Source of the DNA: Hysterangium stoloniferum | Taxonomy: Eukaryota > Basidiomycota > Agaricomycetes > Hysterangiales > Hysterangiaceae | DNA length: 64,000 nt | Assembly (NCBI GenBank): GCA_015178975.1 | Contig: WHVD01000004.1 | Span: forward strand, 248,001-312,000 | Direction of reading: 5' to 3' | Part shown: piece after piece, positions 1-10,216 of the stretch | How positions within the stretch are numbered: the stretch's first letter is position 1 | Layout: each line of letters starts with the position of its first letter | Notes under the pieces: model-generated | Told to the model about the DNA's origin: nothing | The model's database searches: none | The model's input: only the letters and a program-made list of their open reading frames with translations | Position numbers and translations under genes: made by a program

Positions 1-238
1 TTTATTCTGCTGAATCCCGACACACCGACTCAAGAGAGGTGAAAAACCACAAATATACAATTTCAGCAGATATATCAAAGAAAATTCGAAATGAACAGAT
101 TTGATTTACGCTGCGTTGTTCTTGTTGTTCACTGTCCAGGGGGATGTACATCAACGGTACAAGGTTGTAAAAATTCATGGCCTCGATAAGAGAACTACTA
201 AAGAGCCTGGTATCATCATAGCCATCCAGCATTTCAGG
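1..238 (-). pseudogene. Partial paralogue of the membrane-protein gene at 1357-3129, cut by the window edge
   Basis: The minus strand reads an exon at about 238-110, with a CAG acceptor before CCTGAAATG and a GTAAATC donor at 109. Its peptide (PEMLDGYDDTRLFSS, then MNFYNLVPLMYIPLDSEQ) aligns with the exon at 3018-3129 of the neighbouring gene (QGKLFSSHTYAMNPDNH, then LPVDCEQNAQCS). Exon end and donor position match too. This indicates a two-member family of the same orientation within 3 kb. The following exon would lie beyond the left edge, so I cannot tell whether the gene is intact. Function unknown; see the neighbouring entry for the family features. Confidence 0.5.
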
Positions 239-1356
239 CTGTCAAGGTAAGAACTTCCATCATCCACAAGCGATTCGTGTGGAAGACTAAACCCACCGGC
301 ACAGGTAGTAATGCAAATGCTGATATTTGGGCGATAGCCACGGAACGTTGCAGGGGTAACACAACGGTTAACTCTAAATTCTCGATCCTGGGATTTGCTG
401 AAGACGCTATGAAAACGCACGACTTATTGTCTCCTCTGTATTGGGCTATTAGCGTGCTATTGAGGCGGCTATGGAGGTCCAAGGTGTTCAAGGCGTACCC
501 AACCTACTAGCCGAAATTCGCGTACTACGTGAACTGTCTATACCGTATGTTCAGAACCTTGTCAATCTGGATAATACTGTAGATATTAGCGTCCATCTCC
601 TGATCAGGTTGGACGATGGACAGAAATGTTAGCCACCCGGAATATAATATGTAGGCACATGGAACCGAATATCAGTTTCAGGGACAGAAATGGTCCCTGG
701 AAGACAATAATAGGTCGTGTATGGGTTTTCGGCTAGCGATGGAGCGTGAGAGTTATCCTCGCTTGCTGTGTTATGCTCTATTCTGCCTTGAGTTGTATAT
801 ACTAACCTCTGACCCCCACCACTAGCATATCATTGATATAACCTTTGCGTCATTTTTCTTGCTGACAAGGAACTGTTATAACTAAAGACGCATTGGATAT
901 CTATCGACCTTGATGGATCTGACGCATTTTTATTTATTTATAAATTACTGTTTTTATAATAAACGTAATAACTATTGAATAAAAATATAACGAAAAAGAA
1001 TAAAAATGATAACGTATCTCAGTCGATTTAACCCTTCCGTATCGACTGAGATATTGGCGTGTCTATCTGTACCTACTTATACGGTACCGAGACAATAGAG
1101 GAACGAATAAAAGGAGAAATAAGATAGTTGTGAGACACGGTATAAATGAGGGTTGTATAAATGTGATCGAGTCGAACTAAAGGATCGAAAGGAACAAAGG
1201 AGAGAAAGAGAAAGAACGTCGTGGTCTGTTAAGACACTCGGAACGAATCGCGATCTGGAGTACGCACTAGCCTCTATTCACAACAGTTTTGACCGAAACA
1301 GTGACGAGTATTGAGGATCGTGACCATATAGGCATTGCGCATCTCGTCAGGATACC
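239..1356. other. Intergenic, no gene supported
   Basis: Short frames occur between 239 and 510 on both strands, but none shows a recognisable motif or a convincing splice structure. Parts of 239-490 may hold an upstream exon of the partial gene at the left edge. From 600 to 1356 I see only AT-rich sequence with no repeat or gene signal. Confidence 0.4.
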
Positions 1357-3129
1357 CTATACGGCCAATCCGCTAGCTGTCCGCCCACCGTCGGAAAATT
1401 CACTAGGCTGAGACCGATTTTCCCCCAAAAACCTTTTCTCATATACACGAACCGCAACACGACTTCCCAATCCGGAGTCGGTGGACGGACGGTAGCCCCT
1501 AATGGAAACATATATCAACCCACATAACCACAAGGCTAGCAATGTATAAGCCCCAATGACGAATCCATTTGAGCGAATCCGACCGGACATTGGATATGCC
1601 ACGGGGTAGGAAATATTTGATACACTGGATAGTAAACCAATTCCCGCCGTCATGTGTGCAACACCGAGCCATATTTGCTCTGCGATATTTTCAAGACTTG
1701 GCTGGGAAAGGTTCACCCTGTTGCCATCGACGAAGGTGACATTGTACCCTAGCTGCTTTACCAGTATTGACCCGCTCTCAAAGGTGTGGTTCACAACGCT
1801 CCCATTGGAAATGCCGGCAAGTACAGCGGAAAGAGGGTCCGCAATATGTACCGGGGCGTCAGGGGTGACGTTCTTTTGAAATGATGCGTAGGTCCCCTCC
1901 TCTCCAGATAATAATGCACTTCCGAGTGAGAAACTCGATTGACACATGACCATACCCGTGGTCTCTACAGTTCCGTTGTTGGTTTGAAGGAATATATAAG
2001 CTGTGGCGTCGGAGTCGGGACCAGAGAAAGCTGTGGAGATCGATGGGTATGTGCAATAGCTATATGTGACGTTTGCATTTCCATAAGAGACCTTTACATC
2101 CAAAGCTTGGTCCCCAACGAGAGGGAGAGAGTTGTTGCAGAACATTGGGAAGAGAGTGGTATCTTGTTCGACATCTGTTGTAGTGTCGTCGGATAATGGT
2201 GCGCAGCCCCCTTGAAGTCGTAATCCTGGCAACCTGACATTCACGTCATCGATGTAGCCAGAAAAAAAGAAGTCATTGAGATCTTCCATTCCATCCCGAC
2301 TGTATACACTGAACTCGTAGGGATTAAATATGGATAGACCGGTGGCCCATGACCCAAGTCCTAACCCTATCTGTGTGTCCTGGTCTACATTATGGAGCAC
2401 CTGCGGAGAAAATGCAAATGGGGTGAACGTGTCGTCTACCGCCGTCACATTGACGAGTCCCACAGGATAAGCACGCGAAAGCATTTCTGGCGTAACAAGG
2501 GCAACCATGCACGTGAATCCAAACACGAAGAATATTAGGGAAACACGGAACCTCTTCCGGATTATGGTAATCACAGCACGTGCGAATCCGAGGGGACGAG
2601 ACCATGTGCAGTCATTCATCCAGAAGAGCTCATCGGGAGTGCGAGGAGCTGTGTGAGCCCGCTGAATCGCGGAAACACCAACTCTGGCGAGGTAGAAGGC
2701 GGTGATAGGCACGTGAGCTTGGGCGAAGAAAGTGAGCATTGAGCCCGGCAGGACGTCGTATCGCCAACGTATCACCAAATCACTTCCATGTGGAGGGGGT
2801 CGTTTTCGGCTGCCTTCTCGAGGAGAAAAATGGTTGCTACAATATAGCAGATCCATATGCCTAAAACTATGAGACTATTAGGGTACAGACCCTCTTCCCC
2901 TTCCTGCAGAGGGTATGGTTTAGATGACGGCCCGCTGCTTGATAACCGGGTAGCTTGCTAAAACCCCAAGTATGCATAGTTAGCAGATACATAGGAGATA
3001 ATTTAGATCAGACTTACACTGCACTGTGCGTTTTGTTCACAGTCCACAGGCAGCCTGAGGGTAGACGTTGACAGTGTATGGTTGTCAGGGTTCATGGCGT
3101 AGGTATGAGAACTGAAGAGCTTGCCCTGT
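1357..3129 (-). pseudogene. Polytopic membrane glycoprotein gene of unknown function, frameshifted by an 11-bp tandem duplication
   Basis: The visible exons are 3129-3018 and 2957-1357, joined by a 60-base intron (GTAAGT donor, TTTTAG acceptor, phase 0). Exon 2 opens with a transmembrane segment (LIVLGIWICYIVATIFLLE) and reaches HMEVIW, where the frame stops. A second frame then runs to the end as a 499-codon ORF. The change of frame coincides with an imperfect 11-bp duplication at 2757-2767 / 2768-2778; dropping one unit gives one continuous frame across it. In the long frame, residues 104-122 and 431-452 are hydrophobic helices. Ten N-glycosylation sequons all lie between them, which fits one large extracytoplasmic loop with the C-terminus inside. 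More exons probably lie upstream (3187-3850). I do not recognise the family. The duplication could be a pseudogenising lesion or an assembly error. Confidence 0.55.
2757..2778. repeat. 11-bp imperfect tandem duplication that shifts the reading frame
   Basis: Two adjacent copies, CGTATCGCCAA and CGTATCACCAA (10 of 11 identical), sit exactly where the upstream and downstream frames of the membrane-protein gene on the minus strand fail to join. Confidence 0.7.
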
Positions 3130-3193
3130 CTACATGGAAGATGTGGTCTATTTGAACGTTTGTGAGTCAAATATCAACTATCATACCTGTCAA

Positions 3194-3850
3194 ACATTTC
3201 AGGAAAAACATCAGAAACGCTCCAGGGAAGGGACATCAGTAAGTAGGTGTTGGGCACTAAGTCGCTTGGGTCCCTGAGGGGGCAACTTTGAATATAGCAG
3301 ACCAAATTCTAGTTAGCATGCCGCATCGTTGAGAATGAATTTTTGGTACATATAGAATGAACCAAAAGAAGATAATTCCAACATTACATCACCTCAAAGA
3401 AGCTGCGGCTCACGCAAGAGAACTCGTGCTGACCCAAATGACGATCATTATACATGTTCCAAATGAAACGTTGAGCTCGATTTTATCAAGTTGTTCTGGG
3501 GTACCCGTATTGTAACCTGACAACATTTCAGGAAGAACGTCAGAAACGCTCCAGGGAAGGGACATCGGTAAATAGGTGTTGGGCACTAACTCGCTTGGGT
3601 CCCTGAGGCGGCAACTTTGAATATAGCAGACCAAATTCTAGTTAGCACGCTGCATCGTTGAGAATGAATTTCTGGTACATATAGAATGACCCGAAAGAAG
3701 ATAATTCCAACGTTACATCACCTCAAAGAAGCTGCGGCTCGCGCAAGAGAAGTCGTGCTGACCCAAATGACGATCATTATGCATGTTCCAAATGAAACGC
3801 TGAGGTCGATTTTATCAAGTTGTTCTGGCGTGCCCGGGCGGTAACCTGCC
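3194..3850. repeat. 339-bp tandem duplication upstream of the membrane-protein gene, probably duplicated exons
   Basis: Unit A (3194-3532) and unit B (3533-3850) are nearly identical apart from scattered substitutions; both begin with ACATTTCAGGAA. On the minus strand they carry a frame reading SVSFGTCIMIVIWV (a hydrophobic helix) and another reading LVCYIQSC, then LRDPS, then SLPWSVSDV and PEM. The exon nearest the gene (3308-3187) has a TAACTAG acceptor and a GTATGA donor and can be joined to the exon ending at 3129. In the outer unit the matching donor reads GC rather than GT. The most likely reading is a tandem duplication of one or two exons; a promoter duplication cannot be excluded. 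Confidence 0.5.
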
Positions 3851-6193
3851 AATTATTGCCACTCGGTTTGTCTACCGTCAGATCAGGAAAATTGCAGGGA
3901 CGTGAAAGTATCTCTACATCATCTCCAGCACGGTACCCAGGTACCCCGGCTGTGCCACCCAAGGAACCTAGACTGATATCAAGACTGATATCACAGCTAA
4001 AGGGGTTGGGGTGTGTCCCCCTTACGCCGAAATATGCGGCGATCACTCAAGACGCTAAGAGCATTATATTGCAGATCCCGCTTTGGTTATTGGTTTTTAT
4101 TTGATAAATGAAATTCACCAAATATAGAGTAAGTTTGCTCACGTTTGGTCAGGATGCGTAAGTTGACCAGACTGGACACCACCACGGCTCGAAGAGCCCA
4201 CCTGTTACGTCCATATTTATAAGCAAGTTAGCCATAGTGTACATGTGTGTAGCCCTGAGCTGTCCCCCTTCGTTGCGGTGCCCCTCCCCCCCATCATTGA
4301 TAATTCTGCGAAAATTGGGACGCTCAGGTAATTGAGATAACAAAAAGTTTCTTACTAGTCGACGCCGTGGGAGACCTCCTTTCAGCGCGTCACTGGCGTC
4401 ACTGCCCTCTTACCACATCACCATCCGTCATCACGGCGTTGACTTCGGCACATCTCGCGTTCCAGCCTTCCTGAAGGCCCCACGTGGCGCGTTTTGTAGC
4501 GGTATTATATTTTAGTTATTATTATATGTATACTATATGCCATATTTATTATTTACTTATATATACACATATTGATGTTAAAAGTATAATTGAGCCAGAC
4601 ATCACCCAATCAAAGTCGGTGTTTCCCTCCAAACGCGTGTCGTCGTCGACAGTGAGCTGTATGGCATTCAAAAATTTGACATAAATTCAAATATATTTAT
4701 TTATTTATATAAATAAGATACATATAATTCAGGTATCATAGCATTTAACAAATAAATAAATCTAAACTACAACTGTCAAGAACTAGTTAAATCTATGTAC
4801 TCACAATGATGTTAATCGTTTATTCTACCACCAGTGAGCCTGGTGTAAACATCATGAAAGTTTGAAAGATTCGGAATTATAGCTTAGATATGGTGATTGC
4901 AGTGGTTCTCACTCTGATGAGAGATTATGGCCGCGTTCGTACAACAGTATATGCCAAGTCTGATTGAGGTTGTGGGGGATCGGCGGTCACTGCCCTTTCT
5001 AGATTTCGAAGCTGAATAGTTACAATAATGTACACAACCATGGTGTGGCATTTATAGACTAAGCCGGGGAAACAGCTGTCTTCTAGAAGTGATTGAGCAA
5101 CACATGAACTGAGGCCCCTGACTCCTATTTGTTCTTTTTTAAGATACCTGAGGAGTCCTAGTATATGCGGTGGGGCTTGAATTGACTTACCCAAACACCT
5201 CATGGGCAAAGTGTAGGTTTGCGGTTAATCAGTGGACAGAACACTTGACATTAAGTGCAAGAGGGCCAAACGACAGTACGCATGATGGATTAGTTTGTTC
5301 CAAAATGAAACTCCGAGCTCAATATTTTTCTGAGGCACCGTGAATTACCTCGCAAAAATTGCGGTTACACACTTGAAACACTGAAAACAAATCTGCCGAA
5401 AGCACTGGCTTCCCTGAAGTTGGAGGCAACTTTGGATGCTTAGTAATCAATCGATAAGATTAAATATGGAATTAAGTCAAAGCAGAAGGAAACTTTAACC
5501 TCCGTGAATTCCCAAGCGGTGGAAAATCTGAGTTGGGGATTTGTTCATTTACAACCCTTTTTAGATAAATTGTCTTCTATAATTCATGTAATTAAATTTC
5601 ATTTTATTATTTTTAATTGACACCTGAATCTGCGTGACTGCCAGTGGTTGGCTACTATGTAGGAGTGCACCTCGCCACTTCTTTAGACGGGCGCTTAACT
5701 GCGGAATTGGGTCGTAGCGTAGCCCCGAAATATGCGGACGTACAAAATATTATATTGCAAGATCCGGCTTTGGTTATTGGTCTTTATATGATAAATGAAA
5801 TTCACCAAACGTATAGTTCAGACTCAAGGGATAGTAGATGGTAGGATACCAAAGGACACCACGACCGTGCGGGACCAAGGACCCAAGATCTAATTCTTGA
5901 GACTTGAATACAAAAATACCCGCTGTGGCATCCTCACGAAAAATTATTCAACAGGAAGGATAAATCTTCAAATCAATCCTCGCAACCCTTTCAATCGGAC
6001 GAAAATCTGCAGGACTTGAAAGCACATGGGGACACGATAGTCATAGATGGGTGAGGTACGCATATCATGATAATTGCAATGCATACAGCATGAGATGGGA
6101 GTCTGGTCCCTCCATAGAAAATATATGGCAACATGCCACCAGCTGTCGCCGCTCTCAAATCCCCCCCCTCTACTATATCGGTGCCAATGATAT
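3851..6193. other. Gene-poor region with two diverged copies of a segment
   Basis: About 3960-4120 and 5680-5830 share diverged sequence, including GAAATATGCGG, TATATTGCA and TGATAAATGAAATTCACCAAA. About 5295-5360 resembles 3786-3850. The plus strand of the second copy reads PKYADVQNIILQDPALVIG, but the first copy is frameshifted relative to it. This suggests an old duplication of the whole 3.2-4.1 kb interval. I find no intact gene here; 4480-4760 is strongly AT-rich. Confidence 0.4.
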
Positions 6194-6634
6194 TTATTTC
6201 TTGGCTTTTGTTGTCTTTTCGACCTCAACAATGTTGAGACCTTGGTGAGACCGAGTCAGAACCAGACATCACAACGGGAGCATGAGGTCTACACACCTGG
6301 AGGGAGACTCTGTTGGAGCTTGGCTGCCTTTTCGGCGTCGTCTACAACCAATGTGTAGAGATAACGCGAGCACCGGACCTTGAACTTTGTGCGTTGCTTA
6401 ACGACACCTGAAGCCAAACGAATGCGGGTCTTCTTTATCCGGGCAGCTGATAGTGATTGATTGAAGAAATCGGTGTGTGAGTTAATCGTGAAGCACAACG
6501 AGTGATACAAACTTACAGCGTGCGTCTGGGCGCGATGCGGCTTGAATGAGTGCCTTGATATCCTGCAGTTCCTTGGCCTGTAAATGATATCATAAGCTGG
6601 AGAATCGAGTTGAGTTACTTTTCTGACGGACCAT
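6194..6634 (-). CDS. RPL38: 60S ribosomal protein eL38, four exons
   Basis: Predicted exons are 6634-6632 (the ATG alone), 6577-6517, 6446-6297 and 6240-6194. They sum to 261 bases, or 86 residues plus stop, the usual eL38 size. The protein starts [15 protein letters not shown], then DARSARIKKT, then the family hallmark [20 protein letters not shown] and [13 protein letters not shown]. All junctions keep phase and introns are 50-70 bases. An intron directly after the start codon is common in fungal ribosomal protein genes; here its donor is GTCCGT, so the start is the least certain part. The product is a small component of the large ribosomal subunit. It is the only clearly intact housekeeping gene in the window and seems undisturbed by nearby transposons. 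Confidence 0.9.
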
Positions 6635-8009
6635 TTGTGAAGATGTAGAGGATGGGTGTGGTCGACTTGTGTAATCTGAACCTTAAACTTGGGAAACTAT
6701 AATGATTACCTAATCACATCCCACGATATCCTAGCTAAATACTTCTCCACTTGTATTGGGCTACTTACTTTCTTATTGTTCAGTACATTCTGATGCATGG
6801 AATAATCTGTGATATCGGAGTTCGCTCCACATGGCCACTATACCATTGATAACATGCTGTCACTGGAAATTGAACTTACTAAATGATGTCTCGGTGTGGA
6901 TTCACGATAACATCACTGCCTTAATCAATCACGATATTTCGAAGTCTATCGCCACAATAAATACTAGTCCATTATGCCTGTTCGCCAAGGGTTTCCTCAC
7001 ATAGCGTGACGAGACAGCGGTAGAGGAAGAAATATGAAAAGGAGATTATCCATGTAGTTCATGAGAGGGTGGCCCTAGTACTCATAAATGAAAGATGGCC
7101 ACATCGATCTCAGAGAACCTATCATAATGCCCTTTAAGTCTATCCCGCACCTGTAGTGGAAACGAGGAATTTTTTGAGTTACGAGTTCTCGCAAGAGAGC
7201 AACTTACACTAAGCAGCAATTCTACACAAAACAATCCCAATTACGAAAAAGGGAAGAGCGTAGAGATAATAAGAGTTTCATTATTACGGTAGTATTACGG
7301 CACTGCAGCAGTTGAAATTTTAACAATAAATCCTACCATTTCGTGGATCAGGCTTGAGACTGAAATTTAGAACAGTAACTAGTATACGTCACTATTGCGA
7401 GGCTTGAATTAAAGTTCTAAAAAGCAGTTTGAAGACATTACACACCACTCAGTTGATGCCTGAGAAGTCAATGCGTGTTTGTCCTCCACGCAGGTCAAAT
7501 TATAACAGCCGGATTAGAGTATACATCATCCATGGCCTTTAACAGATTCCAGATGAAGAAAAGGTGTATTTTATTGGACAGCATCCTCCATTCTATCTCG
7601 AGAACCAATCCCAGGCGCAACGGCACCCCTGGTATACGTAACGCCTGGCATATAGAAGGATCGCCGATTGGTCGACTCGACGCTCATGCCATCTACTGCT
7701 CTTCCACGACGGCATTTGGCGTTAACCACCAAGACCAGCGATGGTAGTTGTAGAAGGATCAGGTAAAGAATCGAACAATTGCCAGTGTGACGACCGAAAT
7801 CGAAGCATTCGAAACTAATATTTAGCCACAGTGGCAATAGACTGACCGGAAATAATGAGGGGAATTTAGTTCAACGAAAAAACGGCTAATTTATATGTGA
7901 AACAAAAAGCCCATGTTTGTACAACAACAAAGAAGTCATTTGTGACAGGTGGTAAAGCCGGGCGCCTGGCCTCCGGGTCCCAGACGTCGGCGTCAGGTTC
8001 GCTTACAAC
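6635..8009. other. Intergenic, no gene supported
   Basis: Frames at 7475-7837 on both strands have no recognisable motif and lack splice support. Nothing repetitive is visible until the element remnant that begins near 8010 (TAATCGGACACATCC). Confidence 0.4.
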
Positions 8010-8261
8010 TAATCGGACACATCCCCCAAAAAACTTATGCGCAATCATTATCAGAAGGCATATAATTCCATAGCTGAGTCTAAATATAGCTCCGGGAAAT
8101 ATCAGATGAAATAGGAGGAAGGAAAAGTTGTAGAATATATGGATAACTCGTGTCTGAATCAGGGCAATGTGAACGCGGCTGCCAGACGTGGAGTGTGGTT
8201 CCCAGATGACGATCCACGCGACATTTCGAAAAGATTTCTGAGAAAGCACAACACGCATAAC

Positions 8262-8266
8262 GCGGG
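8262..8266. repeat. 5-bp target site duplication GCGGG, left
   Basis: GCGGG directly precedes the left LTR and recurs at 9477-9481 directly after the right LTR. The paralogous empty site near 20437 has a single GCGGG in the same context (CATAACGCGGGAGAGTTAG), which confirms the insertion boundaries. Confidence 0.9.
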
Positions 8267-8564
8267 TGTTCGGATCTGCAAGCCTGGGGGACCACAGTGT
8301 GATGACTCTCAACACTTGGAGCGAATGCCACTAAGAGTTGAGCGGGTAGAAGTTAACCGGTGATATAGCTAGGTTTCCAGATGAGGTCCTACTCTCATCT
8401 GGATGTAACTATATACTAAGATATATGGTCTGTGCACTTGGTTTGACGGAACTAAAGGAACACTAAACTAAATATAGCTAATCACATGTGTGAACCAGAC
8501 CGGAAACATACATTCACAATACGAGGTATGATATAATACTAATCGTAATCATCATACTCTAACA
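8267..8564 (-). repeat. 3' LTR of the TR-GAG element
   Basis: 298 bp, TGTTCGG to CTAACA in plus orientation, one mismatch to the partner at 9179-9476. Confidence 0.88.
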
Positions 8565-8573
8565 CCTTCTCCT
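8565..8573 (-). other. Polypurine tract of the TR-GAG element
   Basis: On the minus strand AGGAGAAGG directly abuts the LTR start TGTTAGAG, the expected place for plus-strand priming. This fixes the orientation of the element. Confidence 0.7.
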
Positions 8574-8608
8574 AATCGAATATCCACTGTCCAGTGAATG
8601 ATATTCGG

Positions 8609-9145
8609 TTATTTCCGTTTAGAAGGAGAGGGTTTAGTAGGAGCGGGCGGGTCGGAAGATTGCTGAGCCCGGCGTTTTCTATCTCGTTTTGACTGCGCCT
8701 GACGTCGCTGTAACTCAGCAGCATCGGCAAGGTGCGCGATGTCTTGAGGCGGCGTAAACGGCAGGAGGTACTGCTGGGCGGGAAGGTTCGTATAACGTGG
8801 AAGCGCGGCGACACGTCCGCGATGCTTATTGTTAGCCGAGATCCTGCGTCTGACAGCAGCGGGGTTTTTGGAACGACAGGCTGATGCTTGATGTCCCTTG
8901 GCCGAGCACTTCACACACTTAACGGATGCGGAGGCGGACTTCGTTGACGCAGTGGCGGACTGCGCCAACGTGACAGCATGGACCGAAGTCGACTGTACGA
9001 GTGCGACAATTGCTTGGGCGACCTTGATGACGAAGAACCAGATTAACGTGAGTGCTTGGTTAAACCCGGTGTGTGACATCGATGGGGGTGACTTCTTAAG
9101 CAATGAATCCAGCTTGTTCATATGACTAGCGACAGTGGACGACAT
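8609..9145 (-). CDS. Gag-like protein with CCHC zinc knuckle
   Basis: The frame runs 9193-8609, but the better start is the Met at 9145 (MSSTVASHMNKLDSLLKK), because the 16 codons before it lie close to the LTR. That gives 178 residues. A retroviral-type knuckle CVKCSAKGHQASAC (C-X2-C-X4-H-X4-C) sits near residues 77-90 of the shorter form. The C-terminal third is very basic and ends SPSKRK, as expected for nucleic-acid packaging. A hydrophobic, possibly helical segment (IWFFVIKVAQAIVALVQ) precedes the knuckle. There is no protease or polymerase motif. The protein presumably coats the element's own RNA; this is inferred from structure alone. Confidence 0.7.
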   Translation of the reverse strand: MSSTVASHMNKLDSLLKKSPPSMSHTGFNQALTLIWFFVIKVAQAIVALVQSTSVHAVTLAQSATASTKSASASVKCVKCSAKGHQASACRSKNPAAVRRRISANNKHRGRVAALPRYTNLPAQQYLLPFTPPQDIAHLADAAELQRRQAQSKRDRKRRAQQSSDPPAPTKPSPSKRK

Positions 9146-9178
9146 AGTCGATAGTGATGGACAACAGATATCTGGAAA

Positions 9179-9476
9179 TGTTCGGATCTGCAAGCCTGGG
9201 GGACCACAGTGTGATGACTCTCAACACTTGGAGCGAATGCCACTAAGAGTTGAGCGGGTAGAAGTTAACCGGTGATATAGCTAGGTTTCCAGATGAGGTC
9301 CTACTCTCATCTGGATGTAACTATATACTAAGATATATGGTCTGTGCACTTGGTTTGACGGAACTAAAGGAACACTAAACTAAATATAGCTAATCACATG
9401 TGTGAACCAGACCAGAAACATACATTCACAATACGAGGTATGATATAATACTAATCGTAATCATCATACTCTAACA
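9179..9476 (-). repeat. 5' LTR of the TR-GAG element
   Basis: 298 bp, partner of 8267-8564, followed by the GCGGG duplication at 9477-9481. I found no convincing tRNA primer-binding site next to it. Confidence 0.88.
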
Positions 9477-10216
9477 GCGGGAGTGTTAGTTGCAATCCTC
9501 CTGCTAGGGCAGATCATCCCCCTGGGCACCGGGCCAAGAATCAGCTCGGATTTGCAACACGCGATCAACCCGACAACGAAGAACCGACAACAATGTGAAA
9601 ATGATGGGTGCATTGGCGCCTCAAACTAAGACCTGCCAAACACCACGTTAGCATGGTCGAGGCGACGGGTGCTAAAGAGCACCTCATCAAAGTGACAATG
9701 GACAACCTGTTTCCAACAAGGCGTTCATGGAGTTTAATTCCGCATGACATGACTGGGATTTTAATGGGTATGAGGAGTTGGAAACCTCCGTGAGGTGTCT
9801 TTCCCGTGATGGCCACATTGCTAGTTTTGCTGGCGTGCGTGAATGCCTTTCCCCGGGTGGCCTCTATAAACGGTACAATTATGAATTAAACTATGCTTCT
9901 CTCTCTAGTCTCCTGGCGCGAGCCAGCCGATATACAATGGGGTTCAGGAAGACAGCTATGTCGCTTGTCCGTGACGATAAACGCTCCACAACAAAAAAGG
10001 AATAAACGGGAAGGACCGGGAATTTTCTATGCTATCTAGACATGAGAGATGGAGGATGGGAGCTTCGAGATGCGGCACCACTGAGAGGAAGATAATAGAG
10101 GAAATTTAAATTATATTACATAAAACCATAGATGAACAATGAGATGGGTGAGACGGGATCAATGTTGAAGAGCGCGACTGTCGACTGAACTTGAGATATC
10201 GATGTAGTCGACGAGG

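Larger units (their letters stand above)
8267..9476 (-). mobile_element. Gag-only non-autonomous LTR retrotransposon (TR-GAG type)
   Basis: Two 298-bp direct repeats (8267-8564 and 9179-9476) start TGTTCGG, end TAACA, and differ at one visible position. They flank 614 bp holding a single minus-strand ORF with a retroviral zinc knuckle. The element is bounded by a perfect 5-bp GCGGG duplication. Reading the minus strand, a polypurine tract (AGGAGAAGG) lies just before the downstream LTR, so the right LTR is the 5' one. There is no room for pol; movement would need enzymes from another element. Near-identical LTRs mean recent insertion. TR-GAG elements are known from plants; the label here is by structure only. 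Confidence 0.85.

Noticed and set aside
9150..9178. Primer-binding site of the TR-GAG element
   Set aside because: The sequence after the 5' LTR (TTTCCAGATATCTG on the minus strand) lacks the expected TGG start; no tRNA match could be proposed.
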